From Saccharina japonica (Eukaryota > Sar > Phaeophyceae > Laminariales > Laminariaceae), in the NCBI GenBank assembly GCA_008828725.1, contig MEHQ01001899.1:62001-126000 (forward strand): DNA of 64,000 bases. Reading direction: 5' to 3'. Below the pieces are notes generated by a model that saw nothing but the letters and a program-made list of their open reading frames with translations, was not told the origin of the DNA and ran no database searches. The position numbers were made by a program, and so were the translations under genes. Shown in pieces: positions 34,500-46,088 of the stretch; position 1 is the first letter of the stretch; every line of letters begins with the position of its first letter.

Positions 34500-35293
34500 T
34501 ATTGTGCAGATTATACTACAGTATATCAAAACACAAAACAAGCCTCGATATACGGGGGAGCTTACATTGATGTGGTCACTCTCTCGTCAGCTCTTGTCCT
34601 TCTTTCTGTTTCCACAACGGCTGCTTACAAGGTAAATTTTAGCGGGACCCATGTTTCTCGCGATGCATCCAACTTTAGCAGTGGCTAGGCTTCTTGGCTC
34701 GATACAAGGACACCCCCCCTCTTCGAGCGAGGGGTGGAAAATAATTATTTGACACAACAATTCGAAAGCAAAGTACAAAGCATAAAGATCGACTTAACAC
34801 ATAACACGCGCGAACGTCTTATTCTAAAATCGAGTAGTAATTACCACCGTTCCTATTAATAGTACATCACGAAGCCCACACGAACAACACAAATAACATA
34901 TAGAACACACATTCTACGCAGCTGGCAAAGTTGGGTATCTACTATTCAATCGGTTGTACTCACAGCTGACGTATTTATAATAATGTTATTTAATATTCCC
35001 ATGGGGAGCACAGCGATGCGGGAGAATATGATTTTTGTACGTACGGAAGAATTGGCCAATCAGGTGTTGAATGTAGGTCCTGCAGTGGCTCATACGTAAA
35101 TTCGGGCGGTTTGGACGACGTCCTGTTTCTCTACAACGAACAGTGTTCCGCGGGAATATTGCAGGGGGGGCAAGCGCGGTCAGAGAAGTGCGTGCCTGTT
35201 CCCAACTGCAGCATCGTAGTGTCGACATACAAGTACATGTGCACTGTAGTTCCCACAGTCATATTCACGAACTCCTGTGATGGGGAATACTGA
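34500..35293 (+). CDS. Pmp-like coil exon plus cysteine-rich C-terminal exon
   Basis: An exon ending about 34630 reads ASIYGGAYIDVVTLSSALVL and then STTAAYK at a GTAAAT donor (phase 0). Read-through adds VNFSGTHVSRD, so the splice is not certain. The next exon, from 35009 (or 35014) to a TGA at 35291-35293, encodes about 94 residues with eight cysteines (FCTYGR, VECRSCSGSY, EQCSAG, KCVP, PNCS, YMCT, NSCDGEY), resembling an EGF-like or other disulphide-rich ectodomain tail. It may be the far 3' end of the gene at 0.6-23 kb across a transposon-filled intron, or a separate paralogue. Confidence 0.45.
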
Positions 35294-35519
35294 GAGAGAG
35301 AGGCCGAGCGGACGTCAGTTCGTGATATAGTGGGAGCAGCAGAAGCAGCAGCAGCTGAAGAACTCACAGACCCAGCAACGCCTGGTTCGCCACATTCACG
35401 CGCCGTTGATAGTTCCTCGTCGTACTCCTTGGAATTCCGGGTCGACAAGCAATATCGGAAACATGACATTCCTTGAAGGTTCCTGCTTGTGTCGTGTATG
35501 TATGTCACATGTAACTGTG

Positions 35520-35870
35520 AAGGTGTTACCTACTGAGCTATAGAGGAGGTAAACGATCGATCGATTACCCAGCCCAGGGTAATCCTTACAATAACACTCT
35601 CCCCCTTCTGAACGGCGGGATATTTGGGACGTCGGTGCCGTACACAGCGGTACGTTGACCTCCGTTCCAATACCTACCTGCAGAACCAGGGAGACATGTT
35701 TTTTAGGGGTGCACGCGCAGGCGTTTCTATTAAAAAAACGTTCGAAGTGAGATTCGAGCCCGTGTCCCGCTGTCGACGCCAAAGGTGAGGGTATTACCCG
35801 TTTTGAGCTATAGGGGTAAAAGATCGATGGATTACCCAGCCCAGGGCAATCCTTATAACATTACGCCCTT
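35520..35870 (-). repeat. Pair of tRNA-like (SINE-like) repeats
   Basis: Two similar segments, about 35524-35600 and 35787-35870, share GAGCTATAG, GATCGAT and GATTACCCAGCCCAGGG. On the minus strand each contains TATAGCTCAGTAGG or TATAGCTCAAAACGGG, like a tRNA box A. The second is followed by GGGCTCGAATCTC, like box B. Neither folds into a standard cloverleaf. They look like tRNA-derived relics. Confidence 0.4.
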
Positions 35871-36299
35871 ATGTTATATAGTGCACCGCATCTCGACCTA
35901 TGCTACCGTATCTATATATATGTATGTGTGTAACATATCTACAGCACGTATCGCATACATATTGACGAGTACAGTCATAAGTTGGATTTCGACTACAGCA
36001 GTTATCGTCTGCATTTCCTTGGTTGCAACACCTACAGTAGCTCTGACGTATGTGGTAGAGTAGTTTCGCGACATGGCCACGACAGTAGGGACGATTGATT
36101 GTATTCCATTTGGCGGTACCATCGCTTTGTGAAAGAGCGAAGTGAACTGAGGACACCGATACATACTGCGGCTGTTTTCTGCTGCTGCAACTGCTGCTTC
36201 TTCTGCAGATCTTCTGAATGGATGTTGTGATGTGATATTGGATGCAAGATTAGGTGTAATTCCGCCGCACAGCACTGTTGCGATCAACCAATAAGTAAA

Positions 36300-37730
36300 G
36301 CCAGAAGATCCCTCGGGGACCGGGGACTGGCTCAAGGAACGGCTCGGCGTTGTCCGCAGCTCAGAGCGGCGGCCACGGCTCGGCGCGACGCGACGCGACT
36401 CGAAACCTGGTATTCCGCAGGTTGTGTCCCCCAGCCTCCCTGTCCAGGGGGCAAGGTGAGGCAGAAGCGCTCTGGATCGCGCTGCCCAATTACAGACAGA
36501 ATAGCAGCATGGATATACCAAGATTCACGCGGCGTAATTGTGTCTTGCGCCTTTTGTTTGTAACCGTCGTTCGGCGACCGATCTGACATGTTCTGCGACG
36601 ATGATGACAGATGACTGTCGCTGTCGGCAGTCGGCAGCTCGTAGGCATGATTCAAGTATGTATGCACTATTGCACTATTGATGCTGTACCGGGCAGCAAG
36701 CCCTCTTCCGGAGAACCATGTAATGTAGTGCTGACCGTCTAGACTACAGCACGCGCGCGCCCGATTCTCCCTTCGTCGGCTGATGGGGGGACCTGCGAAA
36801 TTTGCACGAAAGACACGAACGACACCTCGTACTCGTACAATACCCGTGTTTGTCCTCGCCTTGCCGTGGAGCTTACTTTAGGTTTAATGCTCGACCGTCG
36901 GTGTAACGGTAATCACTGCTCGCCGCTACTGTAACTACGAGTACGTACTCGTACGCGTTAAATGTATAAAGCTGTGAGCACTGTTGCGTTGTCTCGAACA
37001 TTGTCGTCGCTACTCGTATATTTATCAGGTATCTCCGGAGAGCATGATATCCGTCGTACCGGGGAGAGTGCAATCAGATACCATTGATCAGACCCTAACT
37101 TACGTCGTACGTAGGCCGGCCGACCGCAAGCAGTATTAAGGGGTGTCACATGCCTTTATTTTGCAGTATCATGGCAGGCATGAATCAAGTCTGACGAGTT
37201 CGTACTGGTACTGCAGAAGAACAATCGCCGCCAGCTTGTTCGTCTATTCCTTCTTCTTCCTCTTCCGCCTTCTTCTTGCTGTACACCCTTTTGTTCTTCT
37301 GCCTCTTCTCCTGTATACGGTGGAGAGTGGAGGAGTGTTTATCGGCTCCTTGAAGAACGCAAGAAGACAGCAACACAACTGTGGTGTACGCGTACACAAC
37401 AACAATGGAGGCCGAGGAGGGACCGGATGTCGACACGCGCGTGGTAATAATCGGGGTTGCCTCGCCGTGCTGGACATGGACGGAGGATATCGCTTATTAC
37501 TACAGCAACCCCCAGTATACATAGAAGTACTCGTTCGTACAAACGTCGGAGCGTTTAGACTTGTCGTCCAATACGCGTGCTCGTACGTAGCTTCAAACAA
37601 TCAGACGGTCCCTTGTTCTGTGAAGAAATAATAGCTCCATGGATAGCTCCATACACACGTCCGGAGCTTTATAGAGCTTACAGTACGTGTGATAGATATG
37701 ATACTGTACAGTACTGTAGTACTACTGTAC
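36300..37730. other. Intergenic stretch, no gene recognised
   Basis: Open frames here are short, overlap on both strands and lack any motif. The CTTCTTCCTC-rich tract at about 37240-37310 and TACTGTA-rich sequence at 37680-37735 precede the leucine-rich-repeat gene and could include its promoter; I see no specific element. Confidence 0.4.
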
Positions 37731-37735
37731 AGAAC

Positions 37736-40700
37736 ATGTATGGACCTCAAAAACGCTTCTGGCCGAATTTCGGCCTGGACATTGATGCAGGGAAACTTGT
37801 CCTTGCCCACCCGCGGGTGGCTGCACAGGAAACCGAAATGGCGAACAACCTTAGGACAGCGGCGTCCAGGTTTTCTTTGGCGAGGCTTGGGATGACAAGT
37901 TTGCCAGAGGCAATATTGATGCCTAAAGCAAGGAGCCTAGTGGCGCACATTACCGTGTTGGACTTGAAGCGGAACGCTCTACAGCTCCTGCCGAGTGAGC
38001 TTTTCCTTTGCTTGACCCAGCTTCAGGAAATGGATGCCAGTGAGGTGGGTACACCAATACGTAAGTATTTTGTTCTTGTATTTTTCTTCTTCTCGTGTAT
38101 TGTCTTCGCCCTTCCTTTCTCTCTCCTTCCTGGTCGTAACTCAGATCTGGGATCACAAAGTAGGCTCTTCTCCCTCCTCCCCCACTACGGTTCGTGCCTT
38201 GCATTTTTGTCGCGAGAAGGCTTCAGCGTTTTCTTCCCTCGCCGACTCGCATCGAACTGTGCCTACCCACCTACTGTAGGTCAAAAACACACAAAAAAAA
38301 AAAAAAGCTGGTTATACCAAGGTTATACAGTAGATAAATTAGCGCGTACGTACTGTACGTAGTTCGTTAGCGTCCTTGTTGTGGCTAAAAGCATAATAAG
38401 CAAGGTTCACTGAGCACCACGGGTACCATGTAAGCAATGCCTCTGTACAGCAGTATATCTATACTCCGTGCCTCATCCTAACGATCTCGGTTCACCACAC
38501 TCCACTCAATCGATTTACAACAAACTACTACTCGTATAACGTACGACGAGTATTAATACTGGTAAAGTATGTAGTTATGGGACCCATTTCTTACCAGGGA
38601 CCACTCTGTCCCGGAATTTAAGCACCTTTTGCACATTAATATTCACTAAAAAAGGTGTTTATATTTCGGTACACCGTGGTAAAATGTCTCATCTGATCAT
38701 ATATATTCAGAACAAGAAGATAGGCGGCAGCGAGTACCCGTTAATACATTGTCCCTTATGATACACTTTCACAACTAACAATTGTAGCGGCTTGTTTGGC
38801 TACGGCGTAAGCCAGGGTGTTGAGGCTACCACCGCCCACAAGTAAACTACAGCACAAGTGATCAATTAAATACAAGTAGAACAAACCACTTCTTGTACAT
38901 TATTTGACTTTTTCGTGGCACGTGTCGCGACATGTCGCGACACGCCATGGACGCTGCCGCGGAACGCCGCGGCATGTCGCGGCATGCCGCGACACCCCAC
39001 GACGTGTCGCGGCGAGTGTCGCGGGGAGTGTCGCGGGGAGTGTCGCAGCGAGTGTCGCTAACCCTAACCCTAACCCTAACCCTACGTGTCGCGGCATGTC
39101 GCGAAATGCGGCGGCACGTGTCGTGGCATGTCGCGAAATGCGGCGGTACGTGTCGCGACATACCGCGGCATGTGTCGCGACACGAACCTCGAAAAAGTAT
39201 AATAATGTACATCCGTGCCAACGGGTGGCCTGCACGTTGCCAGCATGTGTGGGGAAGGGGGTTACATTGTTTTGGCGTTGGTAGTCTAGCATATTCATAA
39301 CACTATAATAATACGGTATTTAAATAGAACATTATGAACATGGATTTTTTCGGTTCGAAGCCATTGCAATCGGACTCAGCAAAGTAAAGTTCCCGCGCAG
39401 TATGGTATGAATGTTTCTTCTGCAATCTACGTGGCTGCCTAACGAGCACAAGGACAAACCCATGCGCACTCCCTGCCACCACGTATCTTCTCGTATACAC
39501 ACCGACCGGTATCAGAACCAGATATCGTACATTCCTGAATCAATTGGGATGGTGCCTCGTTTGCGGAAGCTGAAGCTGACAGGGAACCGAGTGAAAACTC
39601 TCCCCGATGGTATCTGCCGCCTGCGCGCACTGGAAGAGCTCCGTCTCGCCCACAACTCTCTGGTAAGAACCTTCCGCTCATATTTCGAATGCTGTAGACC
39701 TGAACTACTGACTGAAGTGATAAACTGGTTTCGACGCGTGCTACGTTATAGAGGTACGAGGCACTTTTGGCTGAATTATTTTCTGAATGATCGGGCTTAA
39801 GAACTGGTCCCACGCATTTGGGGACAAACTGCTTGGGGTTAATGTGGGATAATGTTTTCAGTTCTGAATGGGTTATAACCCAAAATCGACGTGTTTTCAC
39901 TCTTGATGTTGCAATATGTTTCATTGTATAGTGTTAGACCATAGTTTTGTACTTGTATAGTGTTGGGCCATAACGTTTTAAAACAAGTTTGTTTGGGTGA
40001 GGTATAGAGGTCCTATACTATAATCAAGTGACCTCCCTCCGAAGGCAAACATGGTGCACCTGCATGCAGGCTACCGTAGCATGTGTGTTTGTTTCGGGAA
40101 CACTCTTGTCTCATTCAGTCTCATGAGTCATTCGATACGCCAAACATAGTGCAAGGGAGGCACTTACTATACCTATGATACCTGTAGATCACTTACTACG
40201 GCAACCCGTCATACCATTTGAACCTTTTGACGAATTGCTATGAGGCGAGTGTGTGTGTGACGTCTCTTTGTCCTACATAGAAACCCACCGCCACCCTCTT
40301 CGACATTTTAATCGACTGTCCGCGTTATACCGCAGGAGTGCCTGCCGAAAGCAATTGGGGAAATGAAAAAACTCCGGGTGTTGGACCTGGCCAACAACTC
40401 CCTTGAGCACATTCCTAACGAGGTGGGAAATAAATTGCAGTGCCCCCAGCCTTGCGCCCGCCGCTATATGCAAGAGCCATGGGGCAATTCGTGATGTAAC
40501 TCATCTTGGAATCGCAAGGAGACCGAAGCAGTTCTGGGACAAGCGTGTTGCGGTTTTATGGGCGAGCCATATGTATCCAGGGTATACCGTTGTTTGTAGA
40601 GACTACAGTAGGGACATGGGCACCCACCGTTTAAACGAGGGGTGCACAGCGCGTGCTTCGGCAGCCATGAAGCCATGCGCACAGGAACGCAGTGCGGCGA

Positions 40701-41405
40701 GAGATCCGAACCACCGAGCCATCGTTTGCTGAAAGCTGAATTCTATCCATGCATTGTTGTTGCATTTCCTTGCCTCTTCGGCGCACCAGGCAGGGGAGCT
40801 TGCCGCTCTGGAGGAAATAGACCTCGGTGGTAACCCTGTGCATACTGCAGGGGCGGGTATGCCACTCTCCATTCGGCGCCTGCAGACGAAGGTGACTTCG
40901 CTGGACGTTTGGTCGGCGAAAGACGTATGTACGTAGGATGTATGTGTGCTCAAACTTAGGCGGATGTTGTAGGGTAGCATTTCGAGACGGCGTTCGGCCT
41001 TTAGCGTGGTGCAAGGCCGACAGCGTCATACCTCTCAGTATGCCGTCTAGTCCACACCTCCTGTGTCGCACCACACGAACCCTCTGACACATTGATATGA
41101 CATTGTAAACCTTTGTATAAGACCTCCAGTCATACTTTAAACAATACCACTTTGTACCGAAACATAGGCACCTTTTTATATTAGTATTAAATATCAACGG
41201 TGCTATATTTCGGTACAGAGTGGTACACAAATATCGGTGGAAACATAACTGATTGTGTATCTCTCTCCCTCGCATGACACGTTCGGAGCAGGGGGAGCTT
41301 CTTCGATCCAAGGCCATGAGGAAAGAACTCGTAGCGAGAGCGCTGCACGTCCGTGGCGCTGTCAGAGCCGCCTTCATTGAAGAGTCTATGCGCGAAGCTA
41401 ACTAG
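37736..41405 (+). CDS. Small leucine-rich-repeat protein, five exons (complete)
   Basis: Exons 37736-38044, 39516-39662, 40336-40422, 40790-40891 and 41289-41405 all join in phase 0 and give 253 residues ending at TAG. After an N-terminal region of about 55 residues come leucine-rich repeats of the 23-residue type: ITVLDLKRNALQLLPSELF, LRKLKLTGNRVKTLPDGIC, LEELRLAHNSLECLPKAIG, LRVLDLANNSLEHIPNE and LEEIDLGGNPV. The C-terminal exon is a basic, helical tail (LLRSKAMRKELVARALHVRG). Size and repeat type resemble the small intracellular Shoc2/LRRC57-like group, which are protein-binding scaffolds; orthology is not claimed. There is no signal peptide or membrane segment. Exon boundaries fall between or within repeats, always in phase 0. 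Without the last intron, translation would stop at 40936. Confidence 0.85.
38120..38290 (-). mobile_element. SINE-like element, copy A (5' truncated)
   Basis: The segment from TTCCTGGTCGTAACTCAGAT to GTGCCTACCCAC matches, in the same orientation, 60326-60535 and, in reverse, 62440-62630. Only the 3' body is present; the tRNA-like head seen at 62.35 kb is missing. It lies in intron 1 of the leucine-rich-repeat gene. Confidence 0.75.
38920..39185. repeat. GTCGCG palindromic array enclosing CCCTAA telomere-type repeats
   Basis: About 260 bases of GTGTCGCGACATGTCGCGAC-like units, nearly all self-complementary (TCGCGA, TGCCGCGGCA). In the middle, 39058-39085 is four exact CCCTAA units. It lies in intron 1 of the leucine-rich-repeat gene. 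Confidence 0.85.
39733..40092 (+). mobile_element. MITE-like element, copy 6
   Basis: Left end GACGCGTGCTACGTTATAGA; right end GCTACCGTAGCATGTGTG preceded by CCTGCATGCAGG. The family strings TTTTCTGAATGATCGGGCTT, TAACCCAAAATCGACG and ATAATCAAGTGACCTCCCTC are present. Like copy 5 it carries an extra TTTGGGGACAAAC segment after ATCGGGCT. It lies in intron 2 of the leucine-rich-repeat gene. Confidence 0.72.
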
Positions 41406-42479
41406 GATTGGCTCGGGTGCACCGCTTTGTTTGCTCATCATCGGTGGCGTAAGGTCCGCTAAAAAGAGTGGAAATAGTGGAGTGTTATAAGAGATTAGTC
41501 GTGTCATATGTCACGGTACTGCTACGGTAGGGTAGGGGTAGGGGTAGGGGCAGGGGTTGGGTAATCATTTTGAGGTGGCCGCGATAATGTTTTCCTGGCT
41601 GACGGGCCTCCGTAACTGAGGAATTCCATACTGTGAATAGCACATTAACAGTATCAATAGCATGTTAATAGGATTCATAGCCTATTAATATAATATTGAT
41701 GCCCTATTAATAGCATAGAAATAGTATTAATAGTATTAATAGCATACCAATAAGATTCATAGCATGGCACTACAGTAGTATGCATAGTATATATCTGTGG
41801 TCATCAGGGGACTGCCCAGATTCGGTGTGTTCCTTCTTCATAATAATAATAATAATACAATTCACGCATTGTAAGTCGTGTCAACGAGGGTGATCATCTC
41901 ATTCAGGTGGTACCGCAGTGCTGGCTCTGAGTTGAGCAGTGATCCACCCGGTAACCTGTGATACATCTCAATAACTTTTAGAGTCACACTGAAGTGTTAT
42001 CTTACTACGTATGCACGAAGCTTTCGTTACACGTAGTGTAGTATACCTACCAGTAGTAGCCCATGGAAGTATTCATAGGTTTGAGCTTACCATTTTTCTC
42101 AAAAACAGTTTTTGGGTCAGGCATGGATATTTACAGCAGATATTTATGATCCTCAACAAAAAGACAAAACGGCCTCGGCATAAGCTGCACCCACCGCGTC
42201 GCATGCGTCAAGGCGTACCGCCTAACTTCATACAGCTTCGTACATGTATCGTCAGAGCTTCGCCCGACTATGACATTTCCCTGTGTGTTGTGTGTTGCCG
42301 ATCATCATGTCGTCGTCGGGAGTTGTTTTGGGGGGTTGAAGTCTGAGCTATTGGGACCGGCGCGTGAGGGAACCGCGGGCGAACCTTCACAGTCATACCT
42401 TGGCATAGGGAACGCGTCGTGAGAGCGGACCGGTTCGATGTCCCCCACGTGCCTTTCTCCTTCCTGCAGAAACGAGTTA

Positions 42480-43830
42480 CACCCTTCCCTGGCATGTACT
42501 ACAGTATGTACTGGGACATATAAACATGGTTTAGTGCGATAGCCTCGTTACACGAAGGGAAAAAGGTGCACTCAGACCACAGATATGGGCATACCAGCGC
42601 AAAACAAGTGATGACGCCGTCAAACGCGGGGCTGAAGAAAGGCGTTTCGTGGTTTGCGCGTTGTTCCTTCCTTCCGGGTGGGCTAATGTTATTATAAGGA
42701 TTAGTCGATATATATCTGGACGACGACAACGCCTGAGAGTTAGAGGTTGGGCCAGGGATACGCTTTGATCTTGTTGAAGAGGGAGTCCAGCTCACCAAAC
42801 GGGGAGTGTTCGATAGCATTACTCTGTGGGCTTCCTCCAATGGAGACGGTTGTGCTCATTTAAACGGCGGGATAATCTGATAATCTGCTAATCTGATAAT
42901 CTGCTAATCTCCAATGGACACCCGGTAATAATGTTGATGGATTGCTTTGATGGGTTGCTTGTTGCCCGATCGAGACGGTGTGGCTCTACTCTAGAAAACA
43001 GACACTAAACAGACACTAAACACTAAACAGACACTAAACAGACACTAAACAGACACTAAACGGACACTAAACAGACACTAAACAGACACTAAATAAACAG
43101 ACAGTTCACAGATATATCAGCTCATCAAGTGGACATGTTTCGACAATATTACCCTGTGGCGTGTGGGTTGTTCTCCGATGCGAACGGTTCGGCTGTGAAA
43201 ACGGCGGGATAGGCTCCTCCAGTGGGGATCGCGTCACTTTTAACAATCGGATCGGTGTCGGTATGGGCTGTTTGCTAATAATGGAAACGGTTGACAGAGA
43301 CATAAGCTCATCAAATGGGACATGCTCGGTCGGGACCATTAAAATGTGGATTTTTCTCAAATGGGAACGGTTTGGGCTGTCTACCCTGAATGGGGATGGT
43401 TGACCTTGATCTGCTCCAATGGAGGGGGTTGACCTTGATCAATCGGTTCATTGTTTTTCAATCGGAGCGGTTTGACCTTAACTGAAGAGAGGAAGATCAG
43501 ACTATCCAGTGGGAACTGGTGGATTGCACTGGATAGCATCACCGTGTGGGTTTGGTTCTATCCATGATATTACAGTAGTATGCGCCATCGCACATATCAT
43601 AAATCATAAATCATACATGTGCACATGTTCCAGTGTTTCAATCGAAACGCTTGGACCTACAGTAACTAGACAGAGAGATCAACTCATCAAGTGAGCGGGG
43701 ACTGTTCGGTAACATGAGCATGTGGGTCCTGTTACAATGGGAACGGTTCGGCCTATATAAGCGATGGGATGGCGTGTAATGGCCCCTCGTCGTCTCGATG
43801 AACCGATTGCTTGACCTACAATGGAAAGGG
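42480..43830. repeat. Diverged roughly 140-bp tandem repeat
   Basis: Several segments share the order CTCATCAARTGGGACATG, then CGGTARCATKA, then CTGTGGGYTT, then CAATGGGAACGGTTYGGCC, for example near 42790, 43120, 43300, 43530 and 43690. Identity between units is low and spacing varies, so they are old. No unit stays open in one frame throughout. Confidence 0.55.
42995..43095. repeat. ACAGACACTAA tandem array
   Basis: About eight uninterrupted units of a 12 to 13 base repeat (AGACACTAAAC) with one G-for-A change. Confidence 0.85.
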
Positions 43831-44776
43831 TTTCACCTCCGAGCAAAAATTACCTCATGCATCAGAAAAAAAACCCACCTATTCCCACCCCGTCTGGTAT
43901 GGATCGCACCCAAAATACACATTTTGCACGAATTTATTTCGGATTAGGATGTCCATTATCAAGCCCCGCGGGTTGTGAAGGAGAGACTCTGTTGGCTAAA
44001 ACATCATGTTTACGGCCGTACCCTCCTTTGTGGCATGGCCACATGTTGCATGTTTTTGCTCATGAACGACAAGTTCGTATATTTGTGACTCCTCCATCCA
44101 TAACCTCTCTCTCAGCTCTCAGAGGCCCCTACTATACCTACTATAATACTGTCCGATGGTATTATACCAAATACGCATTCCCGGACTACCGAGACATCGA
44201 CTGCTCCAACACCATTACACTCCTCCTCCAAGAGAACATATGATAACATATGATAACATAGATACCCTCGTGTGTACGACTACTGAACACTAGTGAACAT
44301 CCCACTTGCCCGAGAGGACATATAATACCCTCGTACGCTACGCACTGAAAACAACAATAAAATAACAGAATATGACACCAGCGTGGACGGGTATATAAGG
44401 ACGTAAGGGCTGCTGAGGTACAAATATCAAGGCCAAAACGAAGGCCAAAACGGCCCCAATGCATACATCCATGTCCACGGTGGTCAGTGTGTCTACTCTG
44501 ATATTGTAGACCCGGTTACATGTACTCTGGTATTGTACTTGGAAATATACCGCGACAGAGAACAGCAATTATCGCTTATCCTCCTATCATACCATGCAGA
44601 AACATGTCTGCATCCCCTTCTTACCATCGAACGAAAAAGGGCGGGTGGCCGAGAAAATCACGATTTGTCTAGCCCGGCTACTGCTGTTGGCGAGCTGCTA
44701 TAAATACCAGCAGCAATGGGGTCTGTACGCGTGTTCTGCCATTCTGCCAGCACCGCCCCGTGCCGTATCCAATTGA

Positions 44777-44962
44777 TATTGCCACTGTTGACACCATGCC
44801 ACTGTTGACACCATGCCACTGTTGACATAATGCCATTAATGTTGACATATTGTCACTGTTGACATCATGCCACTGTTGCCATAACGCCACGGTTGACATC
44901 ACGCCACTGTTGCTATAACGCCACTGTTGACATCATGTCACTGTTGCCATAACGCCACTGAC
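44777..44962. repeat. 17/18-bp minisatellite (CACTGTTGACATCATGC)
   Basis: About ten units of CACTGTTG followed by ACACCATGC, ACATCATGC or CCATAACGC, alternating between a GACATCATG and a GCCATAACG variant. Confidence 0.85.
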
Positions 44963-45033
44963 GAAGCGATAAACCATACAATCTTCTGACATGAAGATCA
45001 ACTCTTCAAACCTAAAATACGAAGCAAAACGCC

Positions 45034-45064
<31 letters not shown>

Positions 45065-46088
45065 CTTACCACGAACAACGCAATATGCTTGGTTCGGTTT
45101 CCGACTCTCGATAACCCTATCCTACCACCAAGTGCTTGTACTCCAAGCACACACAAAAACCCATTGTTGTGAGTGCTTGTACTCGAAAGTCGAGGCAAAT
45201 TATAAACCAACAGCTCGTCTTATCCAGGTGCTTGCCTAAGATGTCCAGCGCGCTACTGTGCCATATGCGCGACTCCTCGGCCCTCAACACCAACCATCAA
45301 CCAATCAACAAAACGCACCTCTCGCCGTAGTGCAGCAAGGCCGAGCCGAAGTGCTAGGACACTACAATAGTACCAGGTATATCAGTATATCAGTAAACAG
45401 GACAGGGATTCAAAGCCACACGCACCATGGATGGCAGACTAAAATGCCTATAGTAGGTTAGAATACGCCAGCATCAGACTGAAAGGAGCTATAAAAACAA
45501 AAACAAAACTGGATGTTCCTACGTACTTATTCAAAATCCCAACCTAACCTTATCTACGCTAAAACAGCTGCTGTGTGGGCTTGCGCACTGCTACGATAGT
45601 CGCGCTGGACGAAGTACCTGACCACCCGATTCGGAATGCAGGCACGAGTGTAATGCCCGCTAGTTGTGAACGGGGTCCACCATGGCAACGGATGCCAACG
45701 GGGAAGACCAGCGAGGAGGGGGGCTCATCGCGACAGGTCATCAAGCAAAAGCAAAGCGTCGGAAAACGGCTAGAGTCTAGACTATGTAGCCATTGTATAG
45801 ACCTCGCGCGTCCACCTGCAGTAGAGTCCAAACATCAAACACCAATTGCTTCGCTGCTATCGCACCTCTCCAGCAGAGAAACCTAGAAGCCCAATGGTTG
45901 GGCTCCTTTCGACAAGAGCCTACATCAACCCCATCATATAAATAGAAATATAAGTATCATGATATCATAAAGTGCACCCGAAAACTGTACCAGGTACCTG
46001 TGAGCCGCGCGCGCCACTACTGCACCAGTAGAATCAAGACCACGGACACGCCTATCAAGACCCAGGCAGTGGCCCATGGTCGACAGCA

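Larger units (their letters stand above)
41510..46080. other. Intergenic repeat-rich region between convergent genes
   Basis: No supported gene. It holds ATTAATAGCAT-type repeats at 41640-41770, a diverged roughly 140-bp repeat at 42480-43830, an ACAGACACTAA array at 42995-43095, a CCACTGTTGACAYCATG minisatellite at 44777-44960 and a TA dinucleotide run at 45037-45063. The leucine-rich-repeat gene (plus) and the large minus-strand gene converge on it. Confidence 0.55.

Noticed and set aside
38904-39300. Arg/His-rich frames on both strands at 39 kb
   Set aside because: They come from the GTCGCG palindromic array, which reads similarly on either strand.
44777-44962. CRISPR-like array
   Set aside because: Units are contiguous 17/18-mers without unique spacers, in a eukaryotic context; it is a minisatellite.
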